From: a virus
DNA: 26,493 bases
Direction: 5' to 3' (one strand)
Virus record (IMG/VR): IMGVR_UViG_3300042881_002984
Location: 1-26,493 of that record
The position numbers were made by a program, and so were the translations under genes. Position 1 is the stretch's first letter, and every line of letters begins with the position of its first letter. Shown piece by piece: positions 22,097 to 26,493 of this stretch. The notes under the pieces were generated by a model that ran no database searches, had not been told where the DNA came from, and saw only the letters and a program-made list of their open reading frames with translations.

Positions 22097-22520
22097 CTTA
22101 TACTACCGCATCTCCGACCCGAACGATGTCCGCGACCTTGGCGACCAAGTGGCCGCATGGCAGGCCACTGGTAATCCCAAGGCCGACGATTGGGCCGTGC
22201 AGCCAGCCGCGCCATCAGCAGATGCCGTGTGGCAGGATGGGGCTTGGAGTGTGCCGCCTGTGGCGACGATGACCGCCGAAGAGGCTGTTGCTCAATACTT
22301 CTCGCCTTACCAGACGCTCGCCTTGCAGCGTTTTGAGATGGCCCTACTCCAAGCAGGCAAGCCGCTCGGCGTGAAGATGACCTCCTGCAAGCAATGGCTG
22401 GAATCCGTCATGCTGGGCTGGGCGATGAATCCAACACCTGCACCATCGGCCGGCTTTGGAAGTCCTGCGGCGAGCTTTGAAGAGGCCAGCGCCGAGGCTG
22501 TCACCGATCTCGCCGGGTAG
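22089..22520 (+). CDS. tail fibre accessory or assembly protein candidate
   Basis: A 143-aa protein after the receptor-binding genes, overlapping the LamG gene by 8 nt. It has a Trp-rich N-terminal half (VAAWQATGNPKADDWAVQP, WQDGAWSVPP) and a helical middle (PYQTLALQRFEMALLQAGKPLGVKMTSCKQWLESV). The Trp-x-Asp-Gly-Ala-Trp pattern and the position resemble phage tail fibre assembly or accessory proteins. There is no conserved chaperone signature. It is followed by a short gap with a TTGACAC element that opens the lysis genes. Confidence 0.45.
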   Translation: MPNLYYRISDPNDVRDLGDQVAAWQATGNPKADDWAVQPAAPSADAVWQDGAWSVPPVATMTAEEAVAQYFSPYQTLALQRFEMALLQAGKPLGVKMTSCKQWLESVMLGWAMNPTPAPSAGFGSPAASFEEASAEAVTDLAG

Positions 22521-22523
22521 GCT

Positions 22524-22542
22524 TTGACACCCCTGCGGGGGC
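22524..22542 (+). promoter_or_regulatory. TTGACA element before the lysis genes
   Basis: TTGACAC starts 19 nt before the ATG at 22543. CCCC (22530-22533) and GGGG (22537-22540), with loop TGC, form the strongest hairpin of the whole set immediately before the start codon. Confidence 0.6.
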
Positions 22543-22710
22543 ATGAACTACCTCGTTGCGAGACTCAAAGAGCAGTCCACTTATTCGGGCCTGCTGGCCC
22601 TGCTTTCCGCCCTCGGTCTGGCCGTCGATCCCGAACAGTTTTCGGCCATCGCCGCCGCCGTGATAGCCTTGGTCGGAGTCTTTGAGGTCTTTCGCCGGGA
22701 GAGCAAGTAA
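22543..22710 (+). CDS. holin
   Basis: A 55-aa membrane protein with two predicted segments (14-28, YSGLLALLSALGLAV, and 34-50, FSAIAAAVIALVGVFEVF) and a basic end RRESK. It fits a small class II holin that would form membrane holes and time lysis. It begins the lysis cluster behind its own TTGACAC element and ends TAATG-overlapped with the lipoprotein gene. The amidase follows shortly, as expected in a holin-lipoprotein-endolysin cassette. Confidence 0.65.
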   Translation: MNYLVARLKEQSTYSGLLALLSALGLAVDPEQFSAIAAAVIALVGVFEVFRRESK

Positions 22711-22847
22711 TGCGCGCCGTCATCTTGGCGCTGGCCGCGCTGGTCCTCACGGGCTGCGCGGGAACCAAGTTCAACCTCGGCTACGACTTCAACGCGAAGA
22801 AGTTTTTTGCCGAGATCGAGCAGCCGTTAAGCGGCTACAAAAAGTGA
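22710..22847 (+). CDS. small lipoprotein, spanin-like
   Basis: A 45-aa protein with a lipoprotein signal: MRAVILALAALVLTGC, lipobox LTGC, Cys16 as lipid site and Ala17 at +2, which usually means outer-membrane sorting. The mature part is only about 30 residues (AGTKFNLGYDFNAKKFFAEIEQPLSGYKK). Between holin and endolysin, such a protein is a good candidate for an outer-membrane spanin subunit (Rz1-like), although no inner-membrane partner was found nearby. It is coupled to both neighbours by overlaps of start and stop codons, and supports a Gram-negative type host. Confidence 0.6.
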   Translation: MRAVILALAALVLTGCAGTKFNLGYDFNAKKFFAEIEQPLSGYKK

Positions 22848-23485
22848 ACCCGCTCAAATGGTTCAGTCATTTATTCGCGGTCTTTCGCGCTGGCCCACCG
22901 TCGATCTCGCGGAACTTATCCACGCCATCCAAGCTATCCTTGCCAAGCGAGCCAAAGAAGCCGAGCGCGCCACCAAAAAGCGCCCCAAGCACAAAGGCGA
23001 AAAGCCCTAAGAGCTACCCCGAAAAACTGCTCAACACGCCGAACGTGTCGAAGGGCAAGCGCATCAAGCCGAAGGCTATCGTCCTGCATCACACTTCGGG
23101 CTCTTACGCTGGCAGCGTGGCGTGGTGCATGAATCCTGCCAGCCGCGTGTCTTACCATTGCATCGTAGCAAAGGACGGACGGCGCTCCACGTTGGCCGAT
23201 CCAGACGAGCGCACATGGCACGCTGGGCGCAGCGAATGGCGCGGCAAGCGCGACTTGAACAGTTGGAGCATCGGCGCGGCCTTTGAAGGCGACACCTACA
23301 AGCGCCCGTTAAGCGAGGACGAGATGGCCTCGATGGCCGAATACCTTGAGCCACTTATGAAGCTGTATCGGCTCACGCTGGATGATGTGACCGACCACCG
23401 CACCGTTAGCCCCGGCAGGAAGGATGACCTTAACCCCGTCGAGTTTACGCGCTTCAAGGCTTATTTGGCAAAGCGATTAACATGA
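22844..23485 (+). CDS. N-acetylmuramoyl-L-alanine amidase (endolysin)
   Basis: A 213-aa enzyme that would cut the bond between muramic acid and the peptide stem. It starts at GTG 22844 (GTGA overlap with the lipoprotein stop). Residues 1-18 are hydrophobic and aromatic (NPLKWFSHLFAVFRAG). Residues 20-58 are a Pro/Ser/Lys linker. The Amidase_2 domain covers about 75-213. Family marks are VLHHTSG (His82/83), VSYHCIV, TWHAG (His126), DHRTVSPGRKDDLNP with His185 and Asp195 as probable metal ligands. It lacks a cleavable signal peptide; the N-terminal hydrophobic stretch could be a membrane anchor. Longer open frame upstream of 22844 is the shadow of the holin and lipoprotein genes. Confidence 0.85.
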   Translation: MNPLKWFSHLFAVFRAGPPSISRNLSTPSKLSLPSEPKKPSAPPKSAPSTKAKSPKSYPEKLLNTPNVSKGKRIKPKAIVLHHTSGSYAGSVAWCMNPASRVSYHCIVAKDGRRSTLADPDERTWHAGRSEWRGKRDLNSWSIGAAFEGDTYKRPLSEDEMASMAEYLEPLMKLYRLTLDDVTDHRTVSPGRKDDLNPVEFTRFKAYLAKRLT

Positions 23486-23498
23486 AAGGAGGACACCT

Positions 23499-23630
23499 AT
23501 GCACCGATCAACCGAGTTTGGCCTTGTTTACGGCCCATACGGCGGCATCGGCTTCATCCCGCGCATCACTCCGAGGCGAACTGCGGTTCGTTTCAGCGTG
23601 ATGCGTTGGTTTATGAAGCTGTTTGCGTAA
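23499..23630 (+). CDS. small 43-aa protein with strong Shine-Dalgarno
   Basis: A 43-aa protein (starting MHRSTEFGLVYGPYGG and ending VMRWFMKLFA) that follows the amidase stop by 13 nt. AAAGGAGG at 23485-23492 lies 6 nt before the ATG, one of the strongest ribosome sites in the window. The Gly/Pro/Tyr-rich centre and amphipathic basic C-terminus resemble small phage-encoded peptides, but no family is recognised. An alternative ATG at 23482 (TTAACATG) gives a different-frame ORF; codon use favours the 23499 frame. It is the last plus-strand gene before the convergent minus operon. Confidence 0.55.
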   Translation: MHRSTEFGLVYGPYGGIGFIPRITPRRTAVRFSVMRWFMKLFA

Positions 23631-23692
23631 ACCAAAGAGCCGTTTGATATACACAACGCCGCTTTGTGCATAGCGAAGTTCACACAAGGGGA

Positions 23693-23707
23693 GGGGCAAT
23701 TTGCCCC
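23693..23707. terminator. palindrome between convergent gene groups
   Basis: GGGGCAA (23693-23699), T, TTGCCCC (23701-23707) is a perfect 7-bp palindrome with a 1-nt centre, located between the end of the 43-aa gene (plus) and the end of the minus operon. It would act as a two-way terminator, but T-runs are poor on both sides. Confidence 0.45.
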
Positions 23708-23712
23708 CTTCC

Positions 23713-23865
23713 TTAGCGCCATCCCAAAGCAATCGCCATGAACCCCGCGTTGGCGCAGGCATAAAACAGGAAGCACGTTCCGAGGGCTGGCTGTCCTTGG
23801 CTCCAGAATCCGTAGGCCGTCCAAAGGTAGCAGACGGTGGTGATGACGAGCGGCCAGAAGGTCAC
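23713..23865 (-). CDS. small two-helix membrane protein, last gene of minus operon
   Basis: A 50-aa protein read from GTG at 23865 whose start overlaps the metalloprotease stop (GTGA). Two membrane segments are visible, VTFWPLVITTVCYLWTAYGF (1-20) and LGTCFLFYACANAGFMAIAL (28-47), joined by a polar loop WSQGQPA. Aromatic content is high. The 4-nt overlap repeats the spacing of the three genes before it, supporting a real translated cistron despite its size. The function is unknown: holin-like, exclusion, or an envelope partner of the protease are possible. Confidence 0.6.
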   Translation of the reverse strand: MTFWPLVITTVCYLWTAYGFWSQGQPALGTCFLFYACANAGFMAIALGWR

Positions 23866-24206
23866 GAAGCTTTGTGCCTCCCGATGCTGATTTTGCCGTC
23901 ATTGCACCGAGTCGCCGCCCACCGAACCACCGCGCAGACCAGCCGCTCCAAGTCCCGAACGTGCGTTTCGTCAGTCGGAGGGATGCAGGCGTGCGTTAAT
24001 TCGTGCGTCACAATGCCGAGTAAGTCGCCTTTCACAGCCGAAGGATTTAGCCAGATCGTCTTGCGGCGGTAATGGCACAGGCCGTCGAGCTTTTCCTTGT
24101 CGGGTGGACGCTCTACCCGGACGCGCCACCATTGGCCGTCGAGCTTGAAGCGCATCGTCGGTGCGGGTTTCTTGCGCTTGCGCGGGGCTGTGGCGGGCTT
24201 TTTCAT
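23862..24206 (-). CDS. HELTH-type zinc metalloprotease
   Basis: A 114-aa protein from ATG at 24206 (ATGA overlap with the HTH gene). Residues 1-17 are basic and Pro-rich. The core GQWWRVRVERPPDKEKLDGLCHYRRKTIWLNP leads to the HExxH motif VTHELTHA (His68, Glu69, His72), with Glu80 or Asp84/Glu87 in PTDETHVRDLERLV as possible third ligand. Length and layout resemble compact phage metallopeptidases (ImmA/IrrE- or WLM-like relatives). Longer frame upstream is the shadow of the HTH gene. With an HTH partner directly upstream, it may cleave a regulator, but the target is unknown. Confidence 0.7.
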   Translation of the reverse strand: MKKPATAPRKRKKPAPTMRFKLDGQWWRVRVERPPDKEKLDGLCHYRRKTIWLNPSAVKGDLLGIVTHELTHACIPPTDETHVRDLERLVCAVVRWAATRCNDGKISIGRHKAS

Positions 24207-24487
24207 TTGAGGCGGTAATGCCGAAGCGCCAAAACACGCTGCCCGCAGGGAACGCGAAACATCGCCGTCTCGCAGCGGCCTTGCTCGGCGGCTTTGCGGA
24301 TGAGCTTTGCCATGTGGCTTTCGCTTTTTCCGAGTAGGGCGGCGATCTCGCTCATGCGGAGCCAGCCGGGCGGCACTTCGTCGGTGGCGGCTTGGGTCGA
24401 GAGGGCCGCGCACCACTGGGCGAGGTCAGGATCGAGGGGTGGGGGCAAATTGCCGCCAGCCTTGGTGGTCAAAATTTTTGACCTCAT
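24203..24487 (-). CDS. small helix-turn-helix protein
   Basis: A 94-aa protein with an HTH in WLRMSEIAALLGKSESHMAKLIRKAAEQG (42-70), the recognition helix being SESHMAKLIRKA, followed by a short basic beta wing-like end (ALRHYRLK). It probably binds DNA. The start ATG overlaps the phosphoesterase stop (ATGA) and its stop overlaps the protease ATG. A 17-bp palindrome lies within its first codons. The gene is the second of the minus operon. Regulator, or DNA-binding partner of the protease, are both possible. Confidence 0.6.
   Translation of the reverse strand: MRSKILTTKAGGNLPPPLDPDLAQWCAALSTQAATDEVPPGWLRMSEIAALLGKSESHMAKLIRKAAEQGRCETAMFRVPCGQRVLALRHYRLK
24467..24483. repeat. 17-bp palindrome inside the start of the HTH gene
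   Basis: GGTCAAAATTTTTGACC is a perfect palindrome (arms GGTCAAAA and TTTTGACC around one T) covering codons 2-7 of the HTH gene. The position suggests autoregulation or a hairpin that modulates coupling between the first two genes of the operon. Confidence 0.45.
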
Positions 24488-25224
24488 AGGGGGAGGTGGT
24501 AATGCGGATCAAAGACCGCGATGTTCACCGTGCAGTGAGAACCGTTGAAATGCCCGTATGCCGCCGCGTGCCGCCATCCAAGGGTCTGCCGGCGCTGGGC
24601 CGAATAGCCAATGTCCAGCTTGATGCCGCAGCCGATGTTATAGCCGATGGCTTTGGCGTGAGTCCTAGCTGACTCCATCGCCACGCGGTGCGTGTGGCCC
24701 ATAACAATGCTGCGCCCGCTCATCTCTGCCACGTCACGAGCGGCAGAAACTCCATACAAAGATCCGTGGGTAAATCCCGTGTCGCCGAGCAGGAATATGC
24801 CCGCCGGGTGAACGCCGACGTATGGCACGACCTGGCACTTAATCTTGCCCATCTCGTCCATGATTCGGCCCATGACGTTGCCGGCGGCGTAGGAAAGGAC
24901 GGCGTTGGGCGAATGGGCCAACTCGGTTAGTCTCGCCTCATGGTTGCCGAGAAGGTAGACGTTCGGCTTGAGTTGCTTGAGGAAAGCCAACCCCTGCATG
25001 AGGTCATCAGCCAAGTCGGCGGCGTGGTCTGCGCTGTCCGAGTCTTTGCGCGCTCCAGAGCGGAGGCACCGGGCATCTATGGCGTCTCCAAGGTGCAGGG
25101 TGAACTGCGGCTTCCACGCTTCTTTAAGCCGAAGCATGGCATCGAGGGCGCGGGGGTCGGCCTCGGCCCCGTGGGTGCAACTGACTGCCAGATACTTTTG
25201 CCAGCCTTTGGTCTTGGACGCCAC
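24484..25224 (-). CDS. metallophosphoesterase, calcineurin-like
   Basis: A 246-aa protein from GTG at 25224. It has the calcineurin-family motif series LHLGDAIDARCL (GDxxD-type), LLGNHEARL (GNHE), FTHGSLYG and VMGHTHR (GHTH). The first motif, normally Asp-x-His, reads AVSCTHG, so the first metal ligand appears to be Cys. The protein would hydrolyse a phosphoester (phosphodiester, nucleotide or protein phosphate); the substrate is not deducible. It is the promoter-proximal gene of a four-cistron minus operon and carries a TTGACA element 20 nt before its start. GTG rather than an upstream ATG is chosen because of that spacing. Confidence 0.8.
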   Translation of the reverse strand: MASKTKGWQKYLAVSCTHGAEADPRALDAMLRLKEAWKPQFTLHLGDAIDARCLRSGARKDSDSADHAADLADDLMQGLAFLKQLKPNVYLLGNHEARLTELAHSPNAVLSYAAGNVMGRIMDEMGKIKCQVVPYVGVHPAGIFLLGDTGFTHGSLYGVSAARDVAEMSGRSIVMGHTHRVAMESARTHAKAIGYNIGCGIKLDIGYSAQRRQTLGWRHAAAYGHFNGSHCTVNIAVFDPHYHLPL

Positions 25225-25244
25225 GAAGCGGCGCGCTATGTCAA
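25225..25244 (-). promoter_or_regulatory. TTGACA element before the minus-strand operon
   Basis: On the minus strand, TTGACAT starts at 25244, 20 nt before the GTG at 25224, the same spacing as on the plus strand. CGCC and GGCG flanking the start can pair. An exact match on the opposite strand argues for a shared function. Confidence 0.55.
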
Positions 25245-25257
25245 GTCATATAAAACT

Positions 25258-25274
25258 GGTTACATCCGGGTTAC
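25258..25274 (-). repeat. pair of GTAACC sites on the left side of the att core
   Basis: GTAACC occurs on the minus strand at 25263-25258 and 25274-25269, 11 nt apart. The same hexamer in the opposite orientation lies at 25379-25384 and 25533-25538, so the copies surround the tRNA-like core as integrase arm sites would. Confidence 0.45.
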
Positions 25275-25374
25275 TCCATGAAGCGAGTCCCCCACAAGCC
25301 CCCACACTACGGCTTTTTTACTCTGTTGCGGTCAACGTGGCGTGTGGGTGAAAATATTTTGCCAAATGAAACCA

Positions 25375-25385
25375 GAAAGTAACCA
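25375..25385 (+). repeat. direct repeat GAAAGTAACCA, copy 1
   Basis: An 11-base perfect repeat; the second copy lies at 25529-25539, on the other side of the core. It is a candidate arm-type integrase binding site. Confidence 0.5.
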
Positions 25386-25443
25386 CTATTCCGACTCTAT
25401 GTTATCGCCCGATTTTCTCAATTTCCTGTGTCGGATGGCACCA

Positions 25444-25456
25444 TTTGGAGCCACTC
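25444..25456 (+). repeat. repeat TTTGGAGCCACTC, copy 1
   Basis: Matches TTTGGAACCACTC at 25541-25553 in 12 of 13 bases. With the GAAAGTAACCA pair, it makes a compound repeat flanking the core. Confidence 0.45.
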
Positions 25457-25473
25457 AAACCAAGTAGTGTAGA

Positions 25474-25493
25474 TTCGACCCCCTCCGCCGGCA
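25474..25493 (+). other. candidate attP core identical in form to a tRNA 3' end
   Basis: TTCGACCCCCTCCGCCGGCA has the form of a tRNA T-loop (TTCGACC), the 3' T-stem CCCTC, a 3' acceptor stem CGCCGGC and a discriminator A. The sequence to the left does not complete a tRNA, so only the 3' end is present, as expected for a phage att core that restores a tRNA gene on integration. The core lies 10 nt from the integrase stop and between two sets of repeats. The host tRNA is not shown; pairing predicts an acceptor stem starting GCCGGCG. Confidence 0.6.
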
Positions 25494-25502
25494 TCTTACA
25501 AA

Positions 25503-26493
25503 TCAACGACTTACAGAATTTGAGAGAGGAAAGTAACCAGTTTGGAACCACTCGGTTGCGGCCCTTCTTTCCTGCATTTCGAGGTAGTTCTTGCGGACTA
25601 CGGCCTCGGAGTTGCCCATCTCCAGCGCGACTTGTGAGGCGCTTTTCACGGCGGCGCATCGATAACTTCCAAAAGAATGTCGCAGGCCGTTCTTCACCCA
25701 CAGAACTCCTTTTCTGCGGAGCCGCTTGGCGAGGTTGTCGATCCTATCTTGCGGGGCAACCATGCCGCCGGGCTGCGGTTCGCTCTTGCGTATCCACGAG
25801 GCCAGCGCAGGCAAGATGGGAACAAGGCGACGGCGCTTGGTTTTGCAAATCTCTGGCCGCACCTCGATGTGCTTTCTGCCGAGCTTGATGTCCTCCCAGC
25901 GCAGTCCTTGAATTTCCTCGGTGCGTAGGCCAGCGAGGCCACCGATTGCCAGGGCGAGCCGCCATCCGCTTGGGGCGGCGGCAAGCAGGGCGCGGAACTC
26001 CTTCGGCGTGTAGATCGCCACAGGCTTTGTGTCCAAAGTCTTGGTGTGCGTCCGCTCTGGCGCGGTCATGCCGTCAGGGATGAGCGCTGATTTGCGGGCC
26101 CACGAGAAGAAGCTGACGAGGGCGGTGCGGACATTGTTGTAGCGGCGAGGCCCAACAGGCAGGCGGTCGAGGTAGTCGCGGATTTGGTCGGGTGTGACCT
26201 CGCTCATGCGGCAAGGGTGGGCCTTGGCAAACTTAGCAAGGTCGGAGGCCACAATGCGCGTCTCTTGCACCTTGCGATCGTTGAGGTGCGCCATGTAGCG
26301 AGTCACGGCCTCGGACACCTTGGGCGACTCCAGCCGCGTGGCTCGCCATTGTTGGAACTCGGAGAGCAGGGCGGGGGTAATCTCGGACAAGTCTGCCTTG
26401 CCCACCCGGATGGCTTTAAGCTGGGCGCGGGCTTTGTCGCGGGCGCGGTCGAGGTTTTTGGCGGTGCAAAGGATGCGCCGCCCGGCCTTGTGG
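25503..26493 (-). CDS. int: tyrosine integrase (5' end beyond window)
   Basis: The minus-strand frame is open from the TGA at 25503-25505 to the end of the window; a GTG at 26405 is only internal, because sense codons continue upstream (HKAGRRILCTAKNLDRARDKAR, typical of an integrase N-terminus). A SAM-like core-binding domain (YMAHLNDRKVQETRIVASDLAKF to FFSWARKSAL) precedes the catalytic domain. Box I is GLRTEEIQGLRW (Arg), then LVPILP. Box II reads NGLRHSFGSY in place of the more usual HxLRHxxA. The third box is EMGNSEAVVRKNY, ending in the nucleophile Tyr. It inserts and probably excises the phage at the adjacent core. It is transcribed towards the attP. Confidence 0.88.
   Translation of the reverse strand, partial: HKAGRRILCTAKNLDRARDKARAQLKAIRVGKADLSEITPALLSEFQQWRATRLESPKVSEAVTRYMAHLNDRKVQETRIVASDLAKFAKAHPCRMSEVTPDQIRDYLDRLPVGPRRYNNVRTALVSFFSWARKSALIPDGMTAPERTHTKTLDTKPVAIYTPKEFRALLAAAPSGWRLALAIGGLAGLRTEEIQGLRWEDIKLGRKHIEVRPEICKTKRRRLVPILPALASWIRKSEPQPGGMVAPQDRIDNLAKRLRRKGVLWVKNGLRHSFGSYRCAAVKSASQVALEMGNSEAVVRKNYLEMQERRAATEWFQTGYFPLSNSVSR
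25529..25553 (+). repeat. compound repeat copy 2, within the integrase 3' end
   Basis: GAAAGTAACCA (25529-25539) followed by TTTGGAACCACTC (25541-25553) repeats the two motifs seen to the left of the core. It lies inside the integrase coding end, which is common for one arm of attP. Confidence 0.5.

Noticed and set aside
2504-22542. TTGACA copies as sigma-70 -35 boxes
   Set aside because: At 16-18 nt downstream of each copy I find no TATAAT-like sequence, and the start codon would lie inside or before the -10 region. They are listed as start-associated elements instead.
23482-23607. Alternative small ORF starting at ATG 23482
   Set aside because: The overlapping 23499 frame has the correctly spaced AAAGGAGG and better codon pattern; the 23482 ATG overlaps that Shine-Dalgarno itself.
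25470-25495. A complete tRNA gene
   Set aside because: Only the T-loop, 3' T-stem and 3' acceptor-like part are present; the left flank cannot form the 5' half.
26403-26405. GTG at 26405 as the integrase start
   Set aside because: The frame stays open to the window end with integrase-like N-terminal sequence, so the gene continues outside.

Overview
The window is most of the late half of a tailed, siphovirus-like temperate phage (or prophage), plus an integration end. It holds a GpA-type large terminase, a gpW-like joining protein, a lambda-B-type portal, a capsid protease with a nested scaffold, a coat protein, a tape measure and no sheath gene, which together point to a long non-contractile tail. 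A tyrosine integrase beside a tRNA 3'-end-like core makes it temperate. The DNA is GC-rich. The host cannot be named from this sequence. The integrase (Asn-x-Leu-Arg-His box) and the weakly Shine-Dalgarno-dependent starts made me think of Verrucomicrobiota or relatives, but that is a low-confidence inference.

Layout. 1-270: tail of an unknown gene and a leader with nested inverted repeats. 271-6094: packaging and head genes (small and large terminase, gpW-like, portal, protease/scaffold, coat), closed by a strong terminator at 6123-6150. 6182-7933: a two-domain glycosyltransferase lying between coat and connector genes. 7937-13941: connector, tail completion, tail terminator, tube, chaperone, tape measure and tail-tip genes. 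13944-17333: a Ser/Thr-rich tail protein followed by a second glycosyltransferase and an RmlC-like sugar epimerase. 17365-22520: BppU-like baseplate proteins, a secreted protein, a small membrane protein, a collagen-containing fibre, a LamG-like protein and a fibre accessory protein. 22543-23630: holin, lipoprotein, amidase and a 43-aa gene. 23713-25224 (minus strand): a four-gene operon whose cistrons all overlap by 4 nt (phosphoesterase, HTH protein, HELTH metalloprotease, small membrane protein). 25225-25502: candidate attP with arm-site repeats. 25503 to the end (minus strand): integrase, truncated by the window.

The most unusual signal is a repeated junction element. By manual scan, exact TTGACA occurs nine times on the plus strand. 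Eight of these lie 19-26 nt upstream of a start codon and the ninth directly follows a stop. One of two minus-strand copies lies 20 nt before the first gene of the minus operon. Every gene that does not sit close behind or overlap its neighbour (gap of 16 nt or more) carries it, except terS. Upstream TGA stops are often embedded in it. One copy lies inside the protease gene exactly 20 nt before an in-frame ATG that would start the scaffold, as in the lambda C/Nu3 arrangement. No -10 box follows at normal spacing, so it looks more like a start-site (translation) element than a set of promoters.
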